From Flavobacteriia bacterium (GTDB lineage: Bacteria > Bacteroidota > Bacteroidia > Flavobacteriales > Flavobacteriaceae): a stretch of DNA of 36,063 nt. The notes beneath the pieces are model-generated. The model was not told the origin of the DNA. It saw only the letters and a list, made by a program, of their open reading frames with translations, and did not search any database. Shown here in pieces: positions 19,534 through 29,706 of the stretch (position 1 is its first letter; each line of letters starts with the position of its first letter). Both the position numbers and the translations under genes were made by a program. Location of the stretch: contig DAOUQH010000006.1 in the NCBI GenBank assembly GCA_030625645.1, positions 1 through 36,063 on the forward strand. Direction: 5' to 3'.

Positions 19534-20835
19534 ATGGAAAACAACAATATAGCAGTAGGATTAGATATTGGAACAACAAAAATTGTTGCAATGGTAGGTA
19601 AAAAAGATGCCTACAATAAAATTGAAGTTCTTGGAACAGGAAGAGCTAAAAGTTTGGGTGTACATAGGGGTGTTGTTAATAATATCACACAAACAATACA
19701 TTCTATCCAAGAAGCGGTATCTGAAGCAGAAAGTATTTCAGGTGAAAAGATCCAAAAAGTAATTGTAGGTATTGCAGGGCAACATATTAGAAGCTTGCAT
19801 CACAGTGATTATATTACTCGTTCAAATCCAGATAAGGTAATTGATGAAAATGATATTGAACATTTGATAAATCAGGTTTATAAACTGGTAATGTTACCGG
19901 GTGAAGAAATTATTCATGTTCTACCACAAGATTATAAAGTAGATGGTCAAGCCGAAATAAAAACACCTATAGGAATGTATGGGGGTAGATTAGAAGCTAA
20001 TTTCCATGTTGTTGTTGGTCAGGTTTCTTCAATTAGAAACATTGGTAGGTGTATTAAAAGTGCAGGTTTAGAACTTGGAAGTATCACACTTGAGCCACTA
20101 GCATCAGCAAATGCAGTTTTGAGTCAGGAAGAGAAAGAAGCCGGCGTTGCTTTGATTGATATAGGAGGAGGTACTACAGACCTAGCAATTTTTAAAGATG
20201 GAATTATCAGGCATACAGCAGTGATTCCATTTGGCGGAAATGTGATTACCGAAGATATTAAAGAAGGTTGCTCGATTATCGAAAAACAAGCAGAATTATT
20301 AAAAATAAAATTTGGTTCTGCATGGCCTGGTGAAAATAAAGAAAATGAAATTGTTTCTATTCCTGGTTTAAGAGGTAGAGATCCAAAAGAGATTACACTA
20401 AAGAACCTATCTAAAATAATACATGCAAGAATAATTGAAATTGTCGAACAGGTTTTTCTTGAGATAAAAAATTATGGACATGAAGAAAGTAAGAAAAAAC
20501 TAATTGCCGGAATAGTTTTAACAGGAGGAGGGGCTCAGCTTAAACACATTAAACAGTTGGTAGAATATACAACTGGAATGGATACTAGGATAGGATATCC
20601 AAATGAGCATTTATCTAGTAATAGTGATACCGATTTATCTAGTCCTGCATTTGCAACTGCTGTAGGATTATTGATGAAAGGATTAAGCGAATTTGAGAAA
20701 GAAGCTAGAGAAGAAGAAAAAGAGGAACAAATCATTAATAGTGAAGAAAAGTCTGTACCACCAGAACAACCAAAAAGGACAGTTTTTGATAAATGGATAG
20801 ATAAGTTTAGAGATTTTCTAGAAAATGCAGAATAA
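19534..20835 (+). CDS. ftsA: Cell division protein FtsA
   Basis: 433 aa; VGLDIGTTKIVAMVG, VALIDIGGGTTDLAIF, GIVLTGGGAQLKHI. Confidence 0.96.
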   Translation: MENNNIAVGLDIGTTKIVAMVGKKDAYNKIEVLGTGRAKSLGVHRGVVNNITQTIHSIQEAVSEAESISGEKIQKVIVGIAGQHIRSLHHSDYITRSNPDKVIDENDIEHLINQVYKLVMLPGEEIIHVLPQDYKVDGQAEIKTPIGMYGGRLEANFHVVVGQVSSIRNIGRCIKSAGLELGSITLEPLASANAVLSQEEKEAGVALIDIGGGTTDLAIFKDGIIRHTAVIPFGGNVITEDIKEGCSIIEKQAELLKIKFGSAWPGENKENEIVSIPGLRGRDPKEITLKNLSKIIHARIIEIVEQVFLEIKNYGHEESKKKLIAGIVLTGGGAQLKHIKQLVEYTTGMDTRIGYPNEHLSSNSDTDLSSPAFATAVGLLMKGLSEFEKEAREEEKEEQIINSEEKSVPPEQPKRTVFDKWIDKFRDFLENAE

Positions 20836-20889
20836 TAAATAATTACGATTAATAAGAGAGAAATAGTAAACCCCTAGAATAAAAAAGAT

Positions 20890-22752
20890 ATGAGTATAGA
20901 TTTTAACAACATTTCATTTGATTTACCCAAAAATCAATCCAATGTAATTAAGGTGATTGGAGTTGGTGGAGGTGGAAGTAACGCCGTTAACCACATGTTT
21001 TCAAAAGGAATACAAGGTGTAGATTTTGCAGTTTGTAATACTGATGCGCAAGCCTTACAAAATAGCCCGGTTCCAACAAAAATTCAATTAGGAGTTTCTT
21101 TAACCGAAGGTTTAGGTGCTGGGGCTAATCCTGTAATTGGAGAAGAAGCGGCTAGAGAAAGTGTAGAGGATATTAAAAATATGCTTGATAAACGCTCAAA
21201 AATGTTATTTATTACTGTTGGAATGGGAGGTGGTACCGGAACAGGAGCTGCACCTGTAATTGCCAAAATTGCAAAAGAATTAGATATTCTTACTGTAGGG
21301 ATTGTTACTACACCATTTTCATTTGAGGGGAAAATGAGAAATGAACAGGCGCAAGAGGGGATAGATAAATTACGTGAACAAGTTGATTCTTTAGTAGTTA
21401 TTAATAATAATAAACTACGAGAGGTTTACGGTAATTTAGGGTTTAAAGCAGGATTTTCAAAAGCTGATGAGGTTTTGTCAACTGCAGCTATCGGAATAGC
21501 ACAGGTAATTACACATCACTATACACAAAATATTGATTTAAGAGATGCTAAAACTGTACTAGCAAATAGTGGTACTGCTATCATGGGTTCTGCAAAAGCA
21601 TCAGGTTCAAATCGAGCACAAAATGCAATAACAAAAGCATTGGATTCTCCACTTTTAAACGACAATAAAATTGCTGGTGCACAGCGTGTATTATTGTTGA
21701 TTGTTTCTGGAACTTCAGAGGTTACTATTGATGAAATAGGAGAAATTAATGATTATATTCAGTCTGAAGCAAAAACAAATGTAGATATAATCATGGGTGT
21801 TGGTGAAGAAGATGATTTAGGAGAATCTATTGAGGTAACAGTGATTGCTACAGGATTTAATCCCGAATTTCAACAAGAAATTGAAAGTAGAGAAACCAAA
21901 AAAATAGTTCACACTTTAGTGGAGGATAAAAAAGCAATTATTAAAGAAATTTCAAAGCCAGTTGAGTCTGAAAAAAGATATATTTTAGAAGAAGAAACTC
22001 CTGTTGCAGAGAAAGAGATTGATGTAAGAGATATTGAGGTGAATTATGAAGAAGTAACACCTCAAGTTGAAGATTTTCAAGAAGATTTTATCATTAAAAG
22101 CATTAGCACAAAGGAGGAAATAAGCGAGGAAAAAGTAGAAGATATCGAACAATTATCTGAAAATCAATTTTCATTTACCTTTGATTTACCGATTGAAGAA
22201 AAATCTTCAGAAAAGCAAAAATTTACAACAGAAGCTTCTGCAAAGAATATAAATATTTATGATCTTGAAGAAGTAAATCCAGAGGAAAAGGTTGAAACTA
22301 AAATAAAGCATACTTTAGATATTGAAGATGAATTTGCTCCAGAATTAAAGGTGTTGAAAAATATGAAAGGAGATGATGATAGTAGTGAAGATTTTGATAT
22401 TAAATTAAAGGTTACTAATGAAACTATTGTAAATGAAATTAAACCTAGTATTAGTATTGAAGAAAAAGATGTATCACCATTAAATCTTACAATTGAAGAA
22501 TTGCGTAAAAAGGCTGATGATCGTAGAGAAAAAATGAAAGATTTTAATTATAAATTCACCAATAGATTTAGTAGTAATATTGATGAAATAGAAAGTAAAC
22601 CAGCTTATAAACGAATGGGTGTTGATTTAGATGAAGTGTCTCATTCTTCAGATAATCATCAAAAAAAGTCTAGAATGACATTAGATATTGATGAGAATGA
22701 CGAAATACAATTCCGTTCAAACAACTCGTTTTTACACGATAATGTAGATTAA
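20890..22752 (+). CDS. ftsZ: Cell division protein FtsZ with long acidic C-terminal linker
   Basis: 620 aa; IKVIGVGGGGSNAVNHM, ITVGMGGGTGTGAAPVIA; C-terminal NSFLHDNVD. Confidence 0.97.
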   Translation: MSIDFNNISFDLPKNQSNVIKVIGVGGGGSNAVNHMFSKGIQGVDFAVCNTDAQALQNSPVPTKIQLGVSLTEGLGAGANPVIGEEAARESVEDIKNMLDKRSKMLFITVGMGGGTGTGAAPVIAKIAKELDILTVGIVTTPFSFEGKMRNEQAQEGIDKLREQVDSLVVINNNKLREVYGNLGFKAGFSKADEVLSTAAIGIAQVITHHYTQNIDLRDAKTVLANSGTAIMGSAKASGSNRAQNAITKALDSPLLNDNKIAGAQRVLLLIVSGTSEVTIDEIGEINDYIQSEAKTNVDIIMGVGEEDDLGESIEVTVIATGFNPEFQQEIESRETKKIVHTLVEDKKAIIKEISKPVESEKRYILEEETPVAEKEIDVRDIEVNYEEVTPQVEDFQEDFIIKSISTKEEISEEKVEDIEQLSENQFSFTFDLPIEEKSSEKQKFTTEASAKNINIYDLEEVNPEEKVETKIKHTLDIEDEFAPELKVLKNMKGDDDSSEDFDIKLKVTNETIVNEIKPSISIEEKDVSPLNLTIEELRKKADDRREKMKDFNYKFTNRFSSNIDEIESKPAYKRMGVDLDEVSHSSDNHQKKSRMTLDIDENDEIQFRSNNSFLHDNVD

Positions 22753-22782
22753 AAAATAAATTATTTATTTAGTTAGTGGGGG

Positions 22783-22817
22783 AAATCCGGAAGACTTTTT
22801 ATGTTTTCCGGATTTTT
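22783..22817 (+). terminator. Terminator-like hairpin after ftsZ
   Basis: AAATCCGGAA (22783-22792) / TTCCGGATTT (22806-22815) followed by TT; end of dcw cluster. Confidence 0.75.
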
Positions 22818-22862
22818 AATGGTATAAAACTAGTGAAAGTTTTTAAATTGTAAATAGAATAA

Positions 22863-25800
22863 TTATTTACCAATAATTATTTTTTTAGAAACTTGGTTGT
22901 TTCCTTCGTTTATTTTTAAAAAATATAAACCTGTTTCTAAGTTGGTTAAATTTAAGTAAAAGTTATTATCTGTGATATTTCTTTTTTTGTAAACCAATTT
23001 TCCTGTAATATCATAAACAGTTACTTGCATTTCTTGAGTACTTTGTCTATTTATAAAAATATTACCATTTGATGGGTTTGGATAAACCTTTAAAGAATTT
23101 TTCTCATATTCATTAACGGCTAAGATAGCTGTAGCATCGATAGTAAAATTATCAATTAAGACACCTTCTTCATTGCTAGCTTGATCTGATGCAAAAACAA
23201 AACGGAAAACAATATTACTTTCATTATTTAGTGCAGCTAAATTATAACTATACTCTTTTAAAGATAAATCTGTACCTGTCCATTGTTTACCTACAGTAAT
23301 AGGTCTTTCTATGCTATGATAACTACTGTTATACCAATTTGGATCACTTGCTGATCCAAGAATACTCCAGCTTATTCCTTTATCTACTGTGTACTCTATA
23401 TAAAGCACATCCCAATCTAATTCGATATTAAATGCCATATCAAATCTTAAAACAGGATTTTCTAAAGAGGCAAGATTATAACATGGTGAAATTAAATAAC
23501 TAAAAGAATTATCGAAATAATTACCTGCCAAATTGGTAATATACGCGCTTTCAGAAAGATCTTTAAATACTGGTGTTGTTGCTTTTCCTTTTTGCCAAAG
23601 ATCATCGCTGCCCCCAATTGTTTTAACCTGCCATCTATCTGGATTTACATCACCAAATGTGTTGACATATTGTCCTTGTCCAGAGTTGTTTATAGTGAAT
23701 TTAGCCTTTAATTCATTATTCTCAATAAAGGCATCATTTGTAATGGTAGTTTCAACAACCATTTCATGCTCCCCGGGGGATAATGAATTATTTGCTGGTA
23801 AAGTAATTTCTTTATTATTATCTGAACTGATATTGCCTGTATATTGATGGGTAAAATTTTCACCATCAATACTGTAATTAATATCGATAACAGAAATAGT
23901 ATTCAAACCATTATTCTTTACTAAAATCACTGGTTTAAAATCTCCACATTGAATACTGTTATTACTTAAAATGGATAAGAGACTTACATCATCTCCAGCT
24001 TTTTTCACTTCAATAGGTGATTGCCAAACTCCTCTACCATACGTTCCAGCTGTTATAATTTTTTCATTCACGTTTATTTCAATATCCTTAACAGGAACAT
24101 TGGGTAAACCTTTTGAAAATACTTCCCATTCTGTCATTTCATCATTAATATGATATACACCTAAAGATGTTCCAACATATAAATCATTATCGGGACTTTG
24201 ATTTTGATGTCTAATAATAAATTTTGGCTCATTTGGTAAGTTCAAATCTATACTAGTCCAATTTGCCCCTCCATTAATTGATTTATAAACATTATTGTTG
24301 TAAAATCCGCCAAGCGTTAAATAAACTATATTATTATCACTATTATTTATTTCTATGGAAGTAATCTTTCCAATAAAGCTAGTGGTAAGTGTAGTAAAAT
24401 TAAGCCCTCCATCTTCACTTTTGAAAATTCTATCTGATTTTGAAACATATACAAGATCATTATTTGTAGTTGATATTTCAATATTATCTAGATCTCCACC
24501 AAAAACATCATCCGAAACAGCTTCCCAATTTCCACTTTTAAGTTTGTATAATTTTTTATAACCTGCAAAAAGTTCACCATCTTTATTTGCTAAAAGTGGA
24601 GTAACCCAATTACCACCACTGTCAGTATCACTCACTTCATCAGCAGGAGCTGAAGTAACTCTTGATCCATTTCCTCCGCCATTATAAGTTACATTTAAGC
24701 TGCCGCCATATTGTGTAAAACCGTAGTAAGTATTTTCATTGTTTGGATCTATCGCACAATCCATTCCATCTCCTCCATGATATTTATGCCATATATCATT
24801 ACTGTATCCAAAACCACCATTATCCTGTAATCCTCCAGCTATATTTTTTGCTGAATTTTTTGCTGTAGCAATTTTATAATATTGACTAATATTAAGTGTT
24901 TCAGTTAAATCTTTAAAACTTGCTCCCTCATTAGCAGATTGGTATATTCCACCATCAGTACCAGCATATAGTTTATTATTAAAATATCGCATAAAATGAA
25001 TATCTGCATGCGTATAAGAAGGGTCTTCAGAGTTCCACCAACGATTAATCTGTGAAAAATTATTACCACCATCTGTAGATTTCCAAATATCAAGAACACC
25101 TACATAAATAATTTTCTCATTTGTAGGAGAAACTGTTAAAGCCAAATCATACCAAGCTTGTTTGCTTACAAAAATATCATCTGTTTCAGCTGTTTTAATA
25201 AATGTATCTCCACTATCAGTCGATTTATATAATCCTTCAAAAGAATAATCAGACTTTGCACATAAAACGTAAAGAGCACTTGGGTTTGCAGCTGTAACGT
25301 CAATAACCATTCTAGAAGAAGTAGTTGGTAGATTATCCGTTATTTGTGTAAAAGAATCTCCTCCATTTGTAGATTTATAGAAATTTTTTGAAGTAACTGC
25401 GTATAGTGTGTTTGGATCACCTGGTTTAAGTTTTAAATCGCCAAAATTACCTTCTTGCATATTTTTCCATTTGCCACCGGCATCAGTTGTTTTGTAAATC
25501 CCGTTACTTGTTGCAACCCAAAGTATATTTGAGTTGTTAGGGTGAATATAAATTTCGTTTGAGGAAGAGTAAGGATCTGTAAATTCCAATCCAGTTTTAT
25601 TCCATGTACTACCACCATCAGTAGATTTCATAACCCCTATACTATAAGAATCATTTGCATCATCATCGCCGGTTGATATATAAATAATGTTTGAATTGTT
25701 TGGGTCAATAGCAATTCCTGAAACGCCAATTTGTGGTAAATTATCAGATAATGGTCGCCAATTTTTACCAGCATCTGTAGATTTCCAAATTCCACCAGAA

Positions 25801-26237
25801 GGTGCTCCAACATAAAAGGTATTGGCATTGTTTGGATCTACAATAAATGTGTTAATCCTTCCTTGTCCATCTTTTACATTGGTTGTATATGGCCCAAGTG
25901 AACTCCAATCTCCTCCATCACTAAATTTTTTAGCAATTTCATTTTTTTGCTCCCATGCATCCCAAAGCATAGTTGGAGGTGCTATATAGCCACCTTTAAT
26001 TGTATAATGTTTCCAATGATTTTCCCAACGTTTAAAAGGCTTATAGCCACTTCCTTTGGCTTGCCAATCTTTGTCTTTAAAATATGCATTAAAATTATTG
26101 GTTAATGTTTGAATGGTTTGTTCAGATGATTTTGCTACATTTTCTTGGTTCTGAACCCATGGAGCATTTTCATTATATTGGGCTTGGATTGCAAACGTAA
26201 TTAAAACAAAAAACAGAAAAGTATAAGTATTTTTCAT
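22863..26237 (-). CDS. Large secreted Asp-box/BNR-type beta-propeller protein with T9SS type A C-terminal sorting domain
   Basis: 1124 aa; N-terminal signal; at least nine S-x-D/N-x-G-x-x-W/F repeats (e.g. WKSTDAGKNW, MKSTDGGSTW, YKTTDAGGKW); C-terminal LKVYPNPSNGNIFI...TGLYFLKINEGNNQVSKKIIIGK. Confidence 0.88.
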   Translation of the reverse strand: MKNTYTFLFFVLITFAIQAQYNENAPWVQNQENVAKSSEQTIQTLTNNFNAYFKDKDWQAKGSGYKPFKRWENHWKHYTIKGGYIAPPTMLWDAWEQKNEIAKKFSDGGDWSSLGPYTTNVKDGQGRINTFIVDPNNANTFYVGAPSGGIWKSTDAGKNWRPLSDNLPQIGVSGIAIDPNNSNIIYISTGDDDANDSYSIGVMKSTDGGSTWNKTGLEFTDPYSSSNEIYIHPNNSNILWVATSNGIYKTTDAGGKWKNMQEGNFGDLKLKPGDPNTLYAVTSKNFYKSTNGGDSFTQITDNLPTTSSRMVIDVTAANPSALYVLCAKSDYSFEGLYKSTDSGDTFIKTAETDDIFVSKQAWYDLALTVSPTNEKIIYVGVLDIWKSTDGGNNFSQINRWWNSEDPSYTHADIHFMRYFNNKLYAGTDGGIYQSANEGASFKDLTETLNISQYYKIATAKNSAKNIAGGLQDNGGFGYSNDIWHKYHGGDGMDCAIDPNNENTYYGFTQYGGSLNVTYNGGGNGSRVTSAPADEVSDTDSGGNWVTPLLANKDGELFAGYKKLYKLKSGNWEAVSDDVFGGDLDNIEISTTNNDLVYVSKSDRIFKSEDGGLNFTTLTTSFIGKITSIEINNSDNNIVYLTLGGFYNNNVYKSINGGANWTSIDLNLPNEPKFIIRHQNQSPDNDLYVGTSLGVYHINDEMTEWEVFSKGLPNVPVKDIEINVNEKIITAGTYGRGVWQSPIEVKKAGDDVSLLSILSNNSIQCGDFKPVILVKNNGLNTISVIDINYSIDGENFTHQYTGNISSDNNKEITLPANNSLSPGEHEMVVETTITNDAFIENNELKAKFTINNSGQGQYVNTFGDVNPDRWQVKTIGGSDDLWQKGKATTPVFKDLSESAYITNLAGNYFDNSFSYLISPCYNLASLENPVLRFDMAFNIELDWDVLYIEYTVDKGISWSILGSASDPNWYNSSYHSIERPITVGKQWTGTDLSLKEYSYNLAALNNESNIVFRFVFASDQASNEEGVLIDNFTIDATAILAVNEYEKNSLKVYPNPSNGNIFINRQSTQEMQVTVYDITGKLVYKKRNITDNNFYLNLTNLETGLYFLKINEGNNQVSKKIIIGK

Positions 26238-26262
26238 ATCAATAGGGGATTTTTTTGAGTCT

Positions 26263-26270
26263 CAAATATA
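26263..26270 (-). promoter_or_regulatory. Putative -7 box (TANNTTTG) of T9SS protein gene
   Basis: CAAATATA on + strand = TATATTTG on - strand, 26 bp upstream of the start codon. Confidence 0.45.
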
Positions 26271-26348
26271 AGTATTTATTCGAGAACAAATTTGATTATA
26301 GAAAATTAAATATAGGCAACTGTTGAATCTATAGCACTATTATGTATG

Positions 26349-26870
26349 CTACTTAATAGCTTTGGCTTTGTAGTTATTTAGTAAAACAGAATCTTTTTCT
26401 TTTTTTACATTAATAACTTTTTTGATATCCTCATTTGGAATTGTAACTGATAAAACATAATGTGAAATTTTCCATTTTCCATCTTCTTTTGTTAATACGC
26501 CAGATCCTCTGCAAATCCCCATCCAGGTGTCTAATAATTCATCAAACCAAGCAATATTATCAGTTTTTGAAAAATAAATATTCCTTTCTAAAGGTGTAAA
26601 ATTCCAGGTCTCTTTTTTATCAAAATATGGTTTTGAGAAGTCTTTAAACTGTTTTTTATTCCAAACCTCTTTAGCATCAGTTCCTACAAATACAAAACTG
26701 TTACTTGTTTTATCAAAATATGTATTGAAGTCAGCACTTGCAACATCTTTATGCCACTGATTTAAAGTTTTATTTATATCAATTTCAGATGTATTTGTAT
26801 GTTGTGAAAATAATGAAATTGAGGTAAATAATAATAGGGATAATATAATATTTCTTTTTAATTTTTTCAT
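26349..26870 (-). CDS. Secreted NTF2/SnoaL-like (DUF4440-type) protein
   Basis: 173 aa; signal peptide; INKTLNQWHKDVASADFNTYFDKTSNSFVFVGTDAKEVWNKKQFKDF ... W..SHYVLSVTIPNE. Confidence 0.6.
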   Translation of the reverse strand: MKKLKRNIILSLLLFTSISLFSQHTNTSEIDINKTLNQWHKDVASADFNTYFDKTSNSFVFVGTDAKEVWNKKQFKDFSKPYFDKKETWNFTPLERNIYFSKTDNIAWFDELLDTWMGICRGSGVLTKEDGKWKISHYVLSVTIPNEDIKKVINVKKEKDSVLLNNYKAKAIK

Positions 26871-26898
26871 TAGTTCTCTTTTTTGGCTAAGTTCTAAC

Positions 26899-27486
26899 TT
26901 ATTTTTGTTCTTCTAAATTAATATCCATTAAACTATCTCTTGATTTCAAACTATCTCCTGCAATTTCATCAATAAAATCTTTTAACTCTTCATTTATATC
27001 TTCTTGCTCAACCATATTATTTATTTTAGAATTCAATGCAGAAAAGGATTCAAAAATCTTAGATTTTTCTTGTTTTACTTCTTCATCTGAAATCTTTTTT
27101 AAATCCGACATATCTTTTAGCCGCAAAGCTTCGTTATGAATAACATGTAACCTTATTTTTACTGAAGAAATCTGTAGTTCACTAATCCGAATAGAGTCCT
27201 TTAATTCTTGTGCTAATTTGGCAAGTTCTTCCGCATTAAGCAAGGATCTACTTACATTATAGCTTTGATAATTTTGTAAAAGATTATTTATTCTTTCATA
27301 CTCTTTCCAGCTTTTTACCATTTTTTCACCATCAGGGCTAAGGCTTTCATTAATTTTATTTATATAATTTTCTGAAATAGTTACAATTTTTTCATTATTT
27401 TCTGATTGCTCTTTTTTCAAGGTTTTATCTTTACAGGAAATAATTATTAAAAGAAACGTGATGAAAAATAACTTTCTTACTAACAT
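26899..27486 (-). CDS. Hypothetical lipoprotein, helical/coiled-coil rich
   Basis: 195 aa; lipobox LIIISCKD; charged helical sequence. Confidence 0.55.
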   Translation of the reverse strand: MLVRKLFFITFLLIIISCKDKTLKKEQSENNEKIVTISENYINKINESLSPDGEKMVKSWKEYERINNLLQNYQSYNVSRSLLNAEELAKLAQELKDSIRISELQISSVKIRLHVIHNEALRLKDMSDLKKISDEEVKQEKSKIFESFSALNSKINNMVEQEDINEELKDFIDEIAGDSLKSRDSLMDINLEEQK

Positions 27487-27605
27487 AATTGTATTTTATT
27501 TAGAAATTCAAAAATAAGAAAATATTGTGGTAAGTTATACATCTTTAAAGATACATAATTTCACCATTTTTATTCTATATATTTGTATGAATAAAACTAA
27601 ATATA

Positions 27606-28547
27606 ATGAACCCAAAAATTCTCATCATTGGTGCAAGTGGACAAATAGGAACCGAACTTACCTTAAAATTACGTCAAATTTACGGAAATGAAAATGTTGT
27701 TGCTTCAGATATTAGAAATGGAAATTATGAAGTAATGCAATCTGGTGAATTTGAAATTTTAGATGCAACTAAAAGTGAAAGAATATTAGAGATTATTCAA
27801 AAGCATAAAATACAGCATGTTTATTTAATGGCAGCAATGCTTTCGGCTTTAGCTGAAAGACATCCAAAAAAAGCATGGGAGTTGAATATGACTACATTAT
27901 TTAATGTTTTAGATCTAGCAAAAGATAGACATATTGAAAGAGTTTTTTGGCCAAGTTCCATTGCTGTTTTTGGACCATCTTCTCCAAAACAGAATACACC
28001 TCAAGATACGATTATGAACCCTTCAACTGTTTATGGTATTAGTAAAGTAGCAGGTGAAAATTGGTGTGCATATTACAATAAAAGATATGGTGTTGATGTG
28101 AGAAGCATAAGATATCCGGGCATTATAAGTTATAAAACAAATCCGGGAGGGGGAACTACTGATTATGCAATTGAAATATTTCATGGCGCAATAAAATATA
28201 AAGAATATCAGTGCTTTTTAAAGGAAGATGCTACTCTGCCAATGATGTATATGGATGATGGAATTGATGCGACAATTAAATTAATGCAGCAAAAACCATT
28301 TGCTGAATATAATTCTTATAATGTTGCTGCAATAAGTTTTTCACCAGAGGAGATTACAGGTAAAATACAAAAATATATAGCCGATTTTAAAGTGATTTAT
28401 AAACCTGACTCCCGTCAGGAAATTGCCGAATCATGGCCGCAAAGTATTGACGACTCAAAAGCGAGAAATGATTGGGAGTGGAATCCAAAATTTGATTTAG
28501 ATACTTTGGTAAAAGAAATGTTACAGGGCTTGCATTATAAAATATAA
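27606..28547 (+). CDS. NAD-dependent epimerase/dehydratase, L-threonine 3-dehydrogenase (SDR type)
   Basis: 313 aa; ILIIGASGQIGTEL, WPSSIAVFGPSSPKQNTPQDTIMNPSTVYGISKVAGENW, GVDVRSIRYPGIISYKTNPGGGTTDYAIEIF. Confidence 0.85.
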   Translation: MNPKILIIGASGQIGTELTLKLRQIYGNENVVASDIRNGNYEVMQSGEFEILDATKSERILEIIQKHKIQHVYLMAAMLSALAERHPKKAWELNMTTLFNVLDLAKDRHIERVFWPSSIAVFGPSSPKQNTPQDTIMNPSTVYGISKVAGENWCAYYNKRYGVDVRSIRYPGIISYKTNPGGGTTDYAIEIFHGAIKYKEYQCFLKEDATLPMMYMDDGIDATIKLMQQKPFAEYNSYNVAAISFSPEEITGKIQKYIADFKVIYKPDSRQEIAESWPQSIDDSKARNDWEWNPKFDLDTLVKEMLQGLHYKI

Positions 28548-28565
28548 AATTAATTTCAAAATTAG

Positions 28566-29168
28566 ATGGAAAAAGTAATTGAAAAGAGTTTACAACAAGC
28601 ATATTCTTATACTGAATATAAAGAGATGGTGGCTGGTTTGTTAAAAGAAAATAAAGCTACAGGTAATAATACTACTGCACAATTGATTGATTTTACAAAA
28701 TTAAATCAGAGCAGAATGAAACGTTTGGATAAGCAAACAAAACTGATTGATGCTGCTGAAATTAAAGTGAAGCAAATTAATAAAGACTTTACATGGTTGG
28801 TTATAACCGAAGGTTGGTGTGGGGATGCTGCGCATGTTTTACCCGTTTTGAATAGATTTTCTGAGGCCAATTTAAAAATTAACCTAAAAGTGGTTTTAAG
28901 AGATGAAAATGAAGATTTAATGAATCAATTTTTAACCAATGGCACTAAGTCAATTCCGAAATTAATTATTATTGAAACTAAAACAGGGAAAGTTATAAAT
29001 TCCTGGGGACCACGATCAGAAAATGCAACTAAAATGGTGGTAGATTATAAAGAAAAAAATGGCGGTATTGATGAGGAATTTAAGAAGGAACTGCAAATAT
29101 GGTATAACAATGATAAAGGGGAGAGTATTCAAAAAGAAATGATAGATATTATAGATGAAATGATCTAG
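28566..29168 (+). CDS. Thioredoxin-like family protein
   Basis: 200 aa; WLVITEGWCGDAAHVLPVLNRFSE, SIPKLIIIETKTGKVINSWGPR. Confidence 0.75.
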   Translation: MEKVIEKSLQQAYSYTEYKEMVAGLLKENKATGNNTTAQLIDFTKLNQSRMKRLDKQTKLIDAAEIKVKQINKDFTWLVITEGWCGDAAHVLPVLNRFSEANLKINLKVVLRDENEDLMNQFLTNGTKSIPKLIIIETKTGKVINSWGPRSENATKMVVDYKEKNGGIDEEFKKELQIWYNNDKGESIQKEMIDIIDEMI

Positions 29169-29226
29169 AATTATCAAACAATTTGTATAAAATGGATATT
29201 ATTATAAATAAATAAATAAATGGAAA

Positions 29227-29697
29227 ATGATTGTAAAAAGTACAGAATTGGATGACAATTCAAAAATTTATATATATCCTTCAAGTAGAAAATTCTATGC
29301 AGATGAAGTTCCAATAATAAGTAAAAAATTAGACACTTTTTTCGAAAATCTTCCCAATACAGATTCTTATTTTGAAATTAAATACCAGCGTATAATTATA
29401 ATTTTTATTTCGGATAAAACACCTTTTTCTATTGCTCAAAATGACGCTTTGGTATCTTTGATATTTTCATTTGAAAATGAATTCAATTTGAGTTTGGTAG
29501 ATAAAGTGAAAGTATTTTTTAAGCAAGGTGAATATGTACAATCCAAGGAAGTTCCCGATTTTAAAAAGTTAATCAAAAATAGAGGTGTTTCTAAAAAAAC
29601 AATAGTATTCAATAATTTTATCCACTCAAAATATGAATATGATTGTTGTTGGGAAGTTCCGGCAAGTGAGAGCTGGGTGAGTCACTTTTTTAAATAA
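29227..29697 (+). CDS. Hypothetical protein
   Basis: 156 aa ORF between the thioredoxin-like gene and truB; YPSSRKFYADEVP...YDCCWEVPASESWVSHFFK; no clear function. Confidence 0.6.
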   Translation: MIVKSTELDDNSKIYIYPSSRKFYADEVPIISKKLDTFFENLPNTDSYFEIKYQRIIIIFISDKTPFSIAQNDALVSLIFSFENEFNLSLVDKVKVFFKQGEYVQSKEVPDFKKLIKNRGVSKKTIVFNNFIHSKYEYDCCWEVPASESWVSHFFK

Positions 29698-29706
29698 TCA
29701 GAGGTT

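Noticed and set aside
23533-23847. Plus-strand ORFs within the T9SS protein gene (23533-23847, 23971-24153, 24355-24561)
   Set aside because: Antisense shadow ORFs; the opposite strand has clear Asp-box repeats and a T9SS domain.
24900-25850. Recurring similar DNA segments (e.g. ...ccaccatcagtagattt...) suggesting a repeat array or CRISPR
   Set aside because: They encode the repeated Asp-box protein motif (KSTDGG); spacing is irregular and explained by protein repeats.
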